From the NCBI RefSeq assembly GCF_900155555.1, contig NZ_FUHN01000008.1, positions 380,117 to 444,116 on the forward strand: DNA of 64,000 nucleotides. The letters are read 5' to 3'. A model generated the notes under the pieces. That model saw only the letters and a list, made by a program, of their open reading frames with translations, searched no databases and was not told where the DNA came from. Position 1 is the first letter of the stretch. Each line of letters begins with the position of its first letter. Shown here one piece after another: positions 30,118 through 38,788 of this stretch. The translations under genes were made by a program, and so were the position numbers. Source of the DNA: Mobilibacterium timonense. GTDB lineage: Bacteria; Bacillota; Clostridia; Peptostreptococcales; Anaerovoracaceae.

Positions 30118-33100
30118 TCAGTCTGTCTGGCTGTTTATCTCCTCCACTGCGCTGTTTATCTGGCTCTCGGTCTTCTGGACCTCCTGCAGGAAGCGCATGG
30201 AGCTCATGCGCAGAGCTCCGTGTCCGAAGGAGGACTGCTGCACGAGGGTATCCGAGCTGATGACCCACAGGTCGTACTGGCGGGCCAGCTTTTCAGAGGC
30301 CTGCTGGATGTATGCGTCGGCGGTCTCGTTTTCCCTGGTGTATACGATCTCCAGGCCGCCGTCCCGGGTGCGGCTCCCGAGACCTCCTTCCACGTTGTAT
30401 GCATCGAAGACCAGGATCACTCTGTAGCCTGTAAAACCCTGATACTCCATGAGCCTGCTCACCAGCTGTTCGCGGGCAGGGCCGTAATCGCGGGGCACGC
30501 GTTTTTGGGCTGGGGCTGCAGACGCGCGTGCATCTGCCTCCTTGCCTTTAACGTCTTCTCCAAAGATCATCTCCTTCAACTCCGGCCAGGCGTTCATCAC
30601 GTTGTATCCGTCTACCATGATGCAGATCTGGCGTCCGCGACCGCTTCCGTAGATGCCTCTGGAAAGGGAATCGTCGAGCCGATATTTTCTCGGAGGCTCG
30701 AAGCTCCCCTCCCCGGCTCTGCCGGGGCCGCGGTCCCTGCCGCGGGCGAGAGGATCTTTTTTCCCGGAGCCGTACGTCCTGCGAAAGATCTCCATGAGCT
30801 CCTTGTCGCTGGCGTTTCGCCAGTCGCCGCCGGAGGAAGGGGAAAAAGTATCGGACCGGCGCAGCTTTTCCAGGTCCATCGGGCAGACCTCGACGCCGTC
30901 TGGTATTTTCGAGGGATCCAGGTAACGCCAGATCTGTGGCGGCACAGCCATGCGCTCCTCCACGTCGCGCCATCTGACGATCTCCCCGGAACCATGGGAA
31001 CAGAAAACGGAATCCGGAGTGTTTTCCAGGTCCTGCTCGGGGTCGTAGGCGGCCTCGTCGACGACCTTTTCCTGGTCGTGACATGGTTCGTAACCCCGGA
31101 ACTTCAGGGCCATGCGGCCCCTGCCCTTCGACATCTGGATGATCTGCTTCTGGTAGTCCAGGAGCCCCGACGCCGGTGCCATGCCTCTGATAACAGAGAT
31201 GTCCCCTTCGTTTTCCGGCTCGCCGAACTCACCGCCCATGCGGTCCAGATCTGCCATCACACGGCCAATGTTTCCAGTGGGAACGCGGATCTCCAGATCC
31301 ATCCACGGCTCCAGCAGGCGGCAGCCCGCCTTCATGAGGCCGCAGCGCAGGGCCCGGTAGGTGGCCTGGCGGAAATCGCCGCCTTCGGTGTGTTTTTTGT
31401 GGGCCTTCCCTCCCACCACCGTGATGACGGTGTCCGTCAGGGGCGCACCGATGAGGGTGCCGCGGTGGGTCTTTTCTCCGAGGTGTGTAAGGATCAGCCT
31501 CTGCCAGTTCAGGTCCAGCTCGTCTGTGCTGCAGGCGCGGCGGAAGACCAGTCCGCTCCCTGGCTCCCCCGGCTGAAGTACCAGGTGCACCTCGGCGTAA
31601 TGGCGCAGCGGCTCGAAGTGGCCAACGCCCTCGGCGATGCTGGCCACGGTCTCCCTGTACAAGATCCTGCCCGTGCCCAGCTCCACCTCATATCCGAACC
31701 TGACCGGAAAGATTTCTTTCAATATCTCCAGCTGGATCTCGCCCATGAGGCTGATGTGGATCTCGCCGCCTTCTTTTTCCAGGCGCGGAGAGATCTTGGG
31801 ATCCTCCTCGGCCAGCGCCTCCAGGTCTTCCATGAGGCGGTGGTCATCCACACCCTGATCCGGCGTCGGCCGGATAACGTAGTCCATAAAAGGCTCCAGC
31901 ACTTCCTCGTGCCTGTCCTCCTCCACGCCCAGGCCCTGGCCCTCATAAGTGTTGCTCAGGCCTGTAATGGACACCACCTGTCCCGGAAGGGCCTCATCTA
32001 TCGCGTTGAATTTCTCACCGGAATAGACGCGGATCTGGGAGACCTTTTCGCCGTCGGTGATCTGATCCCTGACCCGGAGCGTTCCAGAAGTTATCCTCAT
32101 GAAGGTCAGCCGGGCGTTACGGTCGTCTCTGGCTATCTTGAAAACTCTGGCGCCAAAAGCCTGATCTTTCAAGTTCTCTTGCCTCTGCCGGCCGGCTGCG
32201 GCGGCTGAGCCGGGGACTGTGACTGCAGCGGCTTCAGCAGCTTCAGCAGCTGGATCTGAGGAGAGCGCGACTGGATCGTGAGCCTGACATCCAAACATCT
32301 CGAAATAGAGATCCATCATGTCAATAAGAACGTCGATCCCCTCAAGCCTCAGCGCAGAGCCGAAGACCACGGGAAAAAGCTCTCTCTTTTCCACTGCCTC
32401 CGCTATCTCGCTCCTCCACTGCCCGGCGCAAAAATCTTTTTCCACATCTTCCAGCGCCAGCCGAGTAAGCCCCTCGCTGGCCCTGGCCAGATCCTCTGCG
32501 AGCGCATCCGCCAGCGCCTCGCGGCCCTGGCCTTTTTCCACGTCCTGACTCGCCTCGCGGCCCTGACCTTTTCCCACATCCTGACTCGCCTCGCGGACCG
32601 AGCTCTCTTCCGAAGCTCCGCCACCATTGTGGTCGCCCACGGCACCCGTCATGTCCACGAAGGTGCCCCCAAGCGAATTCTCCATCTCCTCGAGCAGCTC
32701 CGCCCGAGTCCGGTGGCTGATGTCCATCTTATTCACGAAAACCAGCACCGGGATCCCTCTGCGCTTCAGCAGCTTCCACAGAGTCTCTGTGTGGGACTGG
32801 ACGCCCTCGCTGCCGCTGACCACGAGGATCCCGCAGTCCAGCACGCTCAGGACGCGCTCGGTCTCTGCCGAAAAGTCCCCGTGACCAGGTGTGTCCAGGA
32901 GGGTGATCTCGGTATTTTTCCAGCGGAGCATGGCCTGCTTGGAAAAAATCGTGATCCCACGTTTTTTCTCCAGCGGATCCGTGTCCAGAAATGCGTCGCC
33001 GTGATCCACCCGTCCCAGGCTCCGTATGGCTCCCGCGCGGTAGAGCATGGCCTCTGACAGTGTGGTCTTACCGGAATCCACGTGGGCGAGCAGCCCCGCA

Positions 33101-33138
33101 CAGAGGTATTTAGTCTGATCATCGGATGATATATGCAT
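30118..33138 (-). CDS. TetM/EF-G-like ribosomal GTPase fused to Rae1/YacP-type NYN nuclease
   Basis: About 1,006 residues. The first 720 are an EF-G-like factor close to ribosome-protection proteins: G1 AHVDSGKTT (residues 18-26), RGITIF, DTPGHGDF, NKMD, and the domain IV segment EGVGHFEPLRHYAEVHL. The last 180 are a YacP/Rae1-type NYN domain: ICIMVDGYNVMNAWPEL, VILVFDAYNVEGG, IVYTRENETADAYI, LWVISSDTLVQ. B. subtilis Rae1 cuts mRNA in the ribosomal A site, where EF-G-like factors also bind, so the fusion makes mechanistic sense. A basic, disordered linker joins the parts. The GTPase domain carries a 36-base tandem repeat. Start: ATG at 33138 with AAAGGA upstream; the frame continues to 33228 without family similarity. 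Tetracycline resistance is possible but not implied. Confidence 0.9.
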   Translation of the reverse strand: MHISSDDQTKYLCAGLLAHVDSGKTTLSEAMLYRAGAIRSLGRVDHGDAFLDTDPLEKKRGITIFSKQAMLRWKNTEITLLDTPGHGDFSAETERVLSVLDCGILVVSGSEGVQSHTETLWKLLKRRGIPVLVFVNKMDISHRTRAELLEEMENSLGGTFVDMTGAVGDHNGGGASEESSVREASQDVGKGQGREASQDVEKGQGREALADALAEDLARASEGLTRLALEDVEKDFCAGQWRSEIAEAVEKRELFPVVFGSALRLEGIDVLIDMMDLYFEMFGCQAHDPVALSSDPAAEAAEAAAVTVPGSAAAAGRQRQENLKDQAFGARVFKIARDDRNARLTFMRITSGTLRVRDQITDGEKVSQIRVYSGEKFNAIDEALPGQVVSITGLSNTYEGQGLGVEEDRHEEVLEPFMDYVIRPTPDQGVDDHRLMEDLEALAEEDPKISPRLEKEGGEIHISLMGEIQLEILKEIFPVRFGYEVELGTGRILYRETVASIAEGVGHFEPLRHYAEVHLVLQPGEPGSGLVFRRACSTDELDLNWQRLILTHLGEKTHRGTLIGAPLTDTVITVVGGKAHKKHTEGGDFRQATYRALRCGLMKAGCRLLEPWMDLEIRVPTGNIGRVMADLDRMGGEFGEPENEGDISVIRGMAPASGLLDYQKQIIQMSKGRGRMALKFRGYEPCHDQEKVVDEAAYDPEQDLENTPDSVFCSHGSGEIVRWRDVEERMAVPPQIWRYLDPSKIPDGVEVCPMDLEKLRRSDTFSPSSGGDWRNASDKELMEIFRRTYGSGKKDPLARGRDRGPGRAGEGSFEPPRKYRLDDSLSRGIYGSGRGRQICIMVDGYNVMNAWPELKEMIFGEDVKGKEADARASAAPAQKRVPRDYGPAREQLVSRLMEYQGFTGYRVILVFDAYNVEGGLGSRTRDGGLEIVYTRENETADAYIQQASEKLARQYDLWVISSDTLVQQSSFGHGALRMSSMRFLQEVQKTESQINSAVEEINSQTD
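32517..32598 (-). repeat. 36-base in-frame tandem repeat in the GTPase domain
   Basis: The plus-strand sequence CCTCGCGG begins units at 32517, 32553 and 32589. On the coding strand this reads as repeated REASQDV-KGQG (12 residues each), in the G-domain insertion after NKMD. Confidence 0.88.
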
Positions 33139-33753
33139 AAAAAGTCCTTTTTTTGTTTTGTGTACTGTTGATAACTTGCCACATATCGCGCTCTGCTGCG
33201 CATTGCCGGTTACAACACAAGGCCACAACTGTGATCACGGCTGCTGTGCCCTGCATGTTACGTATTCTGTTGCGCGCTCCATGCTGCGCACTATGCTGTT
33301 CGCTCCATTCTGCGCGTTCCATGCTGCGCACTTCATGTATTCTGTACCCTGTGTTCTGTTCGCGCATCGGGCTTATCCATGCGCGCTGCTGCAAGTGCAA
33401 TTACGGAGCTGTCAGTAGAACATCTGGAATATTTATATCACGGAAACGGGTTTTAGTCGACAAACCACAGATCCGGAGCGGGCTGGCGAAACTGAAATAT
33501 CCGGGACCGGTGTTGCCAGGCGGGCGGCCGAACAGCGCTGACGCTCGGCAATCGACGCTTAGTAAGCGAGCACGCCTGTCTGGACTGCTGGTTGCGTCAT
33601 CCGCAAAAATCCAGTTATGCACGCAGTTATCAACATGTATGAATAACTGCATTTTTGTAAAACTGAGATCGTGCATGGATAGTTATCCGGTGATAAAAAT
33701 TGTACAAAAATATTTTCCCCTTTTCGTGCAAAAGTTCATTTAGATCCAAACGG
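33139..33753. other. Long upstream region of the TetM-Rae1 gene
   Basis: Noncoding as far as I can see. A 14-base block CCATGCTGCGCACT occurs at 33279 and 33319 (40 bases apart) within a low-complexity stretch. A perfect 8-pair hairpin, GCAGTTAT...ATAACTGC (33623-33650), is followed on the plus strand by ATTTTTG. No clear promoter for the leftward gene was found. Confidence 0.5.
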
Positions 33754-34236
33754 ACAGTAGGAAATCTCTTTTTCTGCTATTCTACTGCTCAAAACCGACT
33801 TCCCGAGCAGTACTGGCGAACTTTTCCTGCGGTTCTACTGCTCGTATCCATCTTCACGAGCAGTGGAAATTCTCTTTTCCGGCTTCTCTACTGCTCAAAA
33901 CCGACTCCCCGAGCAGTACTGGCGAACTTTTCCTGCGGTTCTACTGCTCGTATCCATCTTCGCGAGCAGTAGGAAATCTCTTTTTCTGCTATTCTACTGC
34001 TCAAAACCGACTTCCCGAGCAGTACTGGCGAACTTTTCCTGCGGTTCTACTGCTCGTATCCATCTTCACGAGCAGTAGAAATTCTCTTTTCCGGCTTCTC
34101 TACTGCTCATTACCGGCTTCCCGAGCAGTACTGGCGAACTTTTCCTGCGGTTCTACTGCTCGTATCCATCTTCACGAGCAGTGGAAATTCTCTTTTCCGG
34201 CTTCTCTACTGCTCATTACCGGCTTCCCGAGCAGTA
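33754..34236. repeat. Array of nine hairpins with exact 53-base period
   Basis: TACTGCTC occurs at 33783, 33836, 33889, 33942, 33995, 34048, 34101, 34154 and 34207, every step exactly 53 bases. Each is followed by a 14-base loop and the complement GAGCAGTA (or GAGCAGTG), then a 23-base spacer. Two unit types alternate by loop (AAAACCGACTTCCC-like and GTATCCATCTTCAC-like) and by spacer, giving a 106-base higher-order repeat of about 4.5 copies. Bases 33754-33782 are a partial unit. Neither 53 nor 106 is a multiple of three, so no repeat protein is encoded. Confidence 0.95.
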
Positions 34237-34251
34237 CTGGACGCCTTTTGG

Positions 34252-34298
34252 CAAAAAAAGGCATTCAAACCCGCACATCTCATGGTTTTGAATGCCTT
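34252..34298 (-). terminator. Terminator after the G3E GTPase operon
   Basis: AAGGCATTCAAAACC-type stem (34259-34298, one bulge) is followed on the minus strand by seven T. It also has TCATTTTTT on the plus side, so it could work both ways. It closes the leftward CobW operon and directly abuts the 53-base array. Confidence 0.85.
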
Positions 34299-34479
34299 CG
34301 TCATTTTTTAACAGTTGCGAAACGGCCAGCGGCCCCAAACCCGCATCGCGGCTGCAGCTCCAGAAATCCGGCAATGCGATTTGTTGTGACTAGCGCAGTT
34401 GTCGGGATCAGCGGCAGGCGTCCCAGTGCCCCCGAACCCGCACCGCGGCCCCGCTCCGCACTTTTTTCCTCGAACTTCC

Positions 34480-35445
34480 CTAGAACGTCGCCACCTCCGG
34501 ATCCGCCGGCTCGCAGGCCTCCACGGACTTGCAGTAGAGCACAGGGCCTTTTTCCTCGTAGACCTTGCTGTACTCCACGCGGACCTTGGCCTTGATCGTA
34601 ACCCAGTCGCCCGTCTTGAAGTCGCCCGCGCCGCTGTAGTAGCACAGGAGGCCGGCGAACTGGATGTCCTGGACGCAGCAGGTCATCACGTGCCTGCCGA
34701 AGGCGAACTGCCCCTCCGGGAGCTCGTCGGCCATGGCCACGCGGCCCTTTACGATGATGGTCTTGCCGTCGTATTCGGCGTCGTTTTCGTTGATATCCCG
34801 GTACCACTCCGCGTACCAGTCGTCCTTGATCTCGATCTGGGCCGCCTCCTTGTCGAACGGCAGCGGATCCTCGATGTTATCAGGCTCCATGTCGAACTTG
34901 CTGTACTCGTATACGATCAGGTTTTTGCGGTTGGCGATGCGGACCTCCTTGTGGTAAGGCATTTTGTCGAAGCCCTTCTGGCACCTGTTGAAGACCACCA
35001 TCTCCGCGGTCTTCATCTTGTCGAAGCACAGCTGCCTCATGTTCTGGTTGTACATGAGGAATGTGGTGGCATCGAAGAAGGTCATCTCCTGTGCGATCAC
35101 CCAGTTCCGCGGCATGGCCCGGAAAAAGTCCTCCAGCATCCACATGCCGTTGTACTCGACCATGACCCTGTCGGGCTCGTACAGCCTCACCAGCTCCCGC
35201 AGGTCGTCGGGGTTCAGCTCCTCCTTGTCCTCGATGACGTGGATGGCCACAGGGTCCACGAATTTCGACTCATCATACTCCTGCTCGCCTTCCTCGCACA
35301 CCAGTAAAAGGGTGGTCTCTCCCCCGTTGAAGTCCGGGGTGGAGAGAGTGTCCTGGATGAAGTCGGTTTTTCCAGCCCCCAGAAAGCCGGTAAACAGATA
35401 TACCGGCACGTCGTTGTTCAGATTTTCTTCTACTCTCTTAGGCAT
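34480..35445 (-). CDS. G3E-family GTPase with DUF1980-like C-terminal domain
   Basis: CobW/P47K-type GTPase of 321 residues. The P-loop is FTGFLGAGKTDF (residues 19-30), with VEYNGMW as a modified switch region and FNRCQKG in place of the usual NKxD. The last 100 residues (IIVKGRVAMADELPEG, HVMTCCVQDIQFAGLLCYY, VTIKAKVRVEYSKVY) resemble the C-terminal DUF1980 domain found with YcgQ-type proteins. G3E GTPases deliver or monitor metals such as Zn, Co or Ni. It lies 21 bases after the His-rich CobW gene and lacks that protein's CxCC motif, suggesting a division of labour. A terminator follows. Confidence 0.8.
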   Translation of the reverse strand: MPKRVEENLNNDVPVYLFTGFLGAGKTDFIQDTLSTPDFNGGETTLLLVCEEGEQEYDESKFVDPVAIHVIEDKEELNPDDLRELVRLYEPDRVMVEYNGMWMLEDFFRAMPRNWVIAQEMTFFDATTFLMYNQNMRQLCFDKMKTAEMVVFNRCQKGFDKMPYHKEVRIANRKNLIVYEYSKFDMEPDNIEDPLPFDKEAAQIEIKDDWYAEWYRDINENDAEYDGKTIIVKGRVAMADELPEGQFAFGRHVMTCCVQDIQFAGLLCYYSGAGDFKTGDWVTIKAKVRVEYSKVYEEKGPVLYCKSVEACEPADPEVATF

Positions 35446-35466
35446 TCATTGACTCCCGTGGAAAAA

Positions 35467-36600
35467 TTACTTTATCTGGAAAAGCTCTTTGATGCGGTCC
35501 TGCTCCAGGCCCACGCCGATGACGCAGATCATGCCCGTCGTCTCAGGGCTTCCCAGCCTCACCTCCGGCTCGCCCGGAACGTAGTCGAACTCAAGCCAGC
35601 CGCCGTCTTTTGAAGGAACGATGCCCTTCGCCCTCAGCACCTGGCCGCACTCGGCGAAGTTCTGGAGGGAATCCAGAATCTCCACCAGCTCCTCAGCGTC
35701 GTACTTGTGGGCGGTCTGAACGCCGAACTCGTCGAATACATCGTCGGCGTGGTGATGGCCGTGGTGATCGTGGTGATGATGGTGCTCGTGGTCGTCATGG
35801 TCATGATGGTGATGCTCGTGCTCATCGTGATCGTGATCATGGTCGTCATGGTCATGATGGTGATGCTCATGCTCGTCGTGGTCGTGGTGGTGCTCGTGCT
35901 CATCGTGGTCGTGCTCGTCGTGATCATGATGATGATGCTCGTGTTCGTGCTCGGCCTGCTCTGCATAGGCCTCTTCCCTCAGCCTGTCCAGCTCTGCGGA
36001 AAGGGTCTTCTTCTCCTCCATGATGTGGAGGATCTGCTTTCCGTCCAGCTCGTCCCAGTCTGTGGTCACGATGTTGGCATCCTCGTTGTGCTCCCTCAGG
36101 AGGGCGACCACCTGGTCGAGCTTCTCCTGGCTCATCCCCTGAACGTGACTCAGGATGATGGAGCTGGCGTTTTCCACCTGATTCTCGTAGAACTCGCCGA
36201 AGTTCTTCATGTACATCTTGCACTTCTTGGCATCTACAACGGTAGTGAATCCGTTGAGCTGGATCCTGTCGTTGTGGAGATCCTGCACGGCGATGATAAC
36301 ATCGCTGAGCTTGCCCACTCCGGACGGCTCGATGAGGATCCTCTCCGGATCATACTCGTCTATGACCTGGTTCAGGGCCCTTCCAAAATCTCCCACCAGC
36401 GTGCAGCAGATGCAGCCGGCGTTCATCTCGTTGATCTGGATCCCGGTGTTCTTGAGGAATCCCTTGTCGACGCCGATCTCGCCGAACTCGTTCTCGATAA
36501 GGACGACCTTTTCTCCCTTATATGCCTCTGCGATCAGCTTCTTGATCAGCGTCGTCTTGCCGGCGCCGAGAAATCCCGAAAAAATATCTACTTTTGTCAT
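35467..36600 (-). CDS. CobW/ZNG1-type metallochaperone GTPase with His-rich tract
   Basis: G3E GTPase of 377 residues. The P-loop is GFLGAGKTTL (9-18), the metal-binding CICC motif is at residues 63-66, and SGVGKLSD and the CobW_C domain are present. Residues 218-284 are an exceptional His/Asp/Glu tract, probably a metal store or sensor. Family members feed Zn or Co to client enzymes. Start: ATG at 36600 with GGAGGAG 6 bases upstream; the frame runs back to 36678 through the leader hairpin and is not the real N-terminus. The leader has a good promoter and mutually exclusive hairpins. It is followed by a second G3E GTPase, and a P-type metal ATPase lies upstream. Confidence 0.9.
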   Translation of the reverse strand: MTKVDIFSGFLGAGKTTLIKKLIAEAYKGEKVVLIENEFGEIGVDKGFLKNTGIQINEMNAGCICCTLVGDFGRALNQVIDEYDPERILIEPSGVGKLSDVIIAVQDLHNDRIQLNGFTTVVDAKKCKMYMKNFGEFYENQVENASSIILSHVQGMSQEKLDQVVALLREHNEDANIVTTDWDELDGKQILHIMEEKKTLSAELDRLREEAYAEQAEHEHEHHHHDHDEHDHDEHEHHHDHDEHEHHHHDHDDHDHDHDEHEHHHHDHDDHEHHHHHDHHGHHHADDVFDEFGVQTAHKYDAEELVEILDSLQNFAECGQVLRAKGIVPSKDGGWLEFDYVPGEPEVRLGSPETTGMICVIGVGLEQDRIKELFQIK

Positions 36601-36616
36601 TTTTCTCCTCCTATTC

Positions 36617-36683
36617 AAAAGCAGGCACCTCCTCCGGGGCGCACCCCTGGTGATGCCTGCGCGCAACCAGTTCATCACCGGTT
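36617..36683 (-). promoter_or_regulatory. Possible attenuator leader of the CobW operon
   Basis: On the minus strand, GCAGGCATC (from 36660) pairs with GG-TGCCTGC (to 36621) around an inner GGGG-TGCG-CCCC stem. TTTT (36620-36617) follows, 12 bases before the ribosome-binding site. An earlier GGTGATG (36679-36673) can instead pair with CATCACC (36655-36649) inside that stem, an alternative fold that would disrupt it. The predicted transcript starts near 36678, so the switch would be at the very 5' end. Confidence 0.5.
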
Positions 36684-36684
36684 G

Positions 36685-36713
36685 ATTATATATTCGCGTG
36701 CCTGTGATTTCAA
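36685..36713 (-). promoter_or_regulatory. Sigma-A promoter of the CobW operon
   Basis: Minus-strand TTGAAA (36713-36708), 17-base spacer, TATAAT (36690-36685). It is the best promoter match in this part of the window and lies just ahead of the leader hairpins. Confidence 0.8.
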
Positions 36714-36745
36714 CACTTGCAGCCTCCGCCTGTTTGAAGTTTTCG

Positions 36746-38731
36746 TCATATTCTCTCAGGCTTTTTCTCGGGCTGGAAAAGCCTTTTTACTCTTAGCGTT
36801 CTCAGTGCGTTCAGCACGGCGATGACCATGACGCCCACGTCTGCGAAGATCGCGGCCCACATGCCCACTATTCCGAAGGCGCCGAGCACCAGGCACAGGA
36901 GCTTGACACCTATCGCGAAGTAGATGTTCTCATATACTATGCGGAGCGTCTTCCTGGAGATGCTGATGGCCTGGGCGATCTGCCGCGGGTCGTCGTCCAT
37001 CAGGACGATGTCCGCCGCCTCGATGGCGGCATCGGAGCCAAGGGCTCCCATGGCGATGCCCACGTCCGCCCTCGCAAGCACCGGAGCGTCGTTGACACCG
37101 TCGCCGGTGAAGGCGACTTTTTCCTTGCCCCTCTCCTGGGCGATGAGCTCCTCAACCTTCTCCACCTTATCTCCAGGCAGGAGCTCGGAGTGGTGCTCGG
37201 TGAGCCCGAGCTTTTCCGCCACGGCCGCGGCCACGGACTCCTTGTCGCCCGTGAGCATGACGGTCCTGCGGACGCCCTCTTTTTCCAGGAGCCTGATGGC
37301 TTCCTCCGATGTGGACTTCACCACGTCGCTTATGAGGATGTGCCCCATGTACTTTCCGTCGATGGCGACATATACGAGCGTTCCAGTTGAGTGGCACCCG
37401 TGGACCTCAAGGCCCAGCTGTTTCATGAGCTTGGCATTTCCGGCCGCCACCGGCACACCGTCCACCACGGCCTTGACTCCGGCTCCGCTGATCTCTTCGA
37501 TATCCGAGACCCTGTCCCTGTCGATGACCTTGCCGTAGGCCTTCTGCAGGCTGCGGCTGATCGGGTGGGACGAGGCGCACTCCGCCAGGGCGGCGCACTC
37601 GAGGATCCTGTCCCTGAGCCGCCTGTCGGCTTCAGCGCACTCCGGATCGGCGTGGTCGCACTTGTCACAGCCCTTGCACAGCAGGTCGTGGTCGTTGACG
37701 TCGTGGACGGCCTGGACCTGGAAAACGCCTTTTGTCAGTGTGCCGGTCTTGTCGAATACCACGGTCTTCACCTGGGCGAGGTTTTCCATGTAGCTGGAGC
37801 CCTTCACCAGGACGCCCGCCTTGCTTGCCCCGCCGATGCCGGCAAAAAAGCTCAGCGGAATGCTTATCACCAGCGCACACGGGCAGCTGATGACGAGGAA
37901 CGTAAGGGCCCTGTAGATCCACTGTCCCCACTCCGGGGCTATCCCCATGAAGGCCATGCGGATCACCGGCGGGAGCACCGCCAGTGCCACAGCACTGTAG
38001 ACTACCGCAGGGGTGTAGACCCTTGCGAATCTCGTGATGAAATTCTCCGTGCGGGCCTTCTTCGAGCTTGCGTTCTCTACCATGTCCAGGATCTTCGAAG
38101 CAGTGGAATCCCCGAATTCCTTCGTCGTCCTGATCTTCAGGACGCCTGTCTGGTTGATGCACCCGCTGCTGATCTCCTGATCCGGGCCGACCGAGCGCGG
38201 AACGCTCTCCCCCGTGAGGGCGCTGGTGTCCAGTGTAGACGTCCCTTCAACCACGATGCCATCGATCGGCACCTTTTCCCCGGGCTGGACCACTATGATG
38301 GAGCCGACCTCCACGTCGTCCGGATCGACTTTCTCAAGCTGGCCGTCCCTCTCTATGTTCGCGTAGTCCGGGCGGATGTCCATGAGCTCCGTGATGTTCT
38401 TGCGGCTCTTCCCGATGGCGTAGTTCTGGAACCACTCTCCCACCTGATAGAAAAGCATCACGGCTATCGCTTCTGTGTAGTCGCCGTCCTCGTAGATCGC
38501 CAGCGCAATGGCTCCGATGGTGGCCACTGCCATGAGGAAGTTCTCATCAAGAGCCCTGCCCCTGATCAGGCCCTTCCAGGCCTTCTTGAGGATGTCGTAT
38601 CCAACAGTCAGGTAAGGGACCAGATACAGCAGGAACCTCACCAGTCCGTGGACCGGCATGAACCTGATGACCACCAGCATGGCCGCGGCCGCCAGGATCC
38701 TCACCAATATTTTCTTCTGTCTCTTATCCAT
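36746..38731 (-). CDS. Zn/Cd/Co-type P1B metal-translocating ATPase
   Basis: P-type ATPase of 661 residues. Present are the membrane CPC metal site (283-285, SCPCALVIS), the actuator TGES (residues 173-176), the phosphorylation site DKTGTLTKG (from 327), the HP motif SSHPISR, and the hinge GDGVNDAPVLA. The CPC type with the family spacing indicates export of Zn, Cd, Co or Pb. It starts at the first membrane helices and lacks the usual N-terminal HMA domain, which is encoded separately just upstream (38789-39022). A Cys cluster (C352, C355, C358, C365) after the phosphorylation loop is unusual. It is divergent from an ArsR-type regulator. Confidence 0.93.
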   Translation of the reverse strand: MDKRQKKILVRILAAAAMLVVIRFMPVHGLVRFLLYLVPYLTVGYDILKKAWKGLIRGRALDENFLMAVATIGAIALAIYEDGDYTEAIAVMLFYQVGEWFQNYAIGKSRKNITELMDIRPDYANIERDGQLEKVDPDDVEVGSIIVVQPGEKVPIDGIVVEGTSTLDTSALTGESVPRSVGPDQEISSGCINQTGVLKIRTTKEFGDSTASKILDMVENASSKKARTENFITRFARVYTPAVVYSAVALAVLPPVIRMAFMGIAPEWGQWIYRALTFLVISCPCALVISIPLSFFAGIGGASKAGVLVKGSSYMENLAQVKTVVFDKTGTLTKGVFQVQAVHDVNDHDLLCKGCDKCDHADPECAEADRRLRDRILECAALAECASSHPISRSLQKAYGKVIDRDRVSDIEEISGAGVKAVVDGVPVAAGNAKLMKQLGLEVHGCHSTGTLVYVAIDGKYMGHILISDVVKSTSEEAIRLLEKEGVRRTVMLTGDKESVAAAVAEKLGLTEHHSELLPGDKVEKVEELIAQERGKEKVAFTGDGVNDAPVLARADVGIAMGALGSDAAIEAADIVLMDDDPRQIAQAISISRKTLRIVYENIYFAIGVKLLCLVLGAFGIVGMWAAIFADVGVMVIAVLNALRTLRVKRLFQPEKKPERI

Positions 38732-38788
38732 TTTATTTCACTCTCGATACACTCCGGCTGCACGCCGGGCTTCCGGGCATAACGGCCG

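Noticed and set aside
30118-33138. Straight call as a tetracycline-resistance gene
   Set aside because: The GTPase part is of the ribosome-protection type, but the NYN fusion, the repeat insertions and the chromosomal setting without a mobile element make resistance only one possibility.
33700-34078. Repeat-containing small proteins read through the array
   Set aside because: The 53- and 106-base periods are not multiples of three, so the frame changes in every unit. There is no ribosome-binding site, and the peptides look like chance translations.
33754-34236. CRISPR array
   Set aside because: The period is exact, but the spacers are only two nearly identical sequences in alternation and no cas gene is near. 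This is a tandem hairpin satellite, not a spacer-acquiring array.
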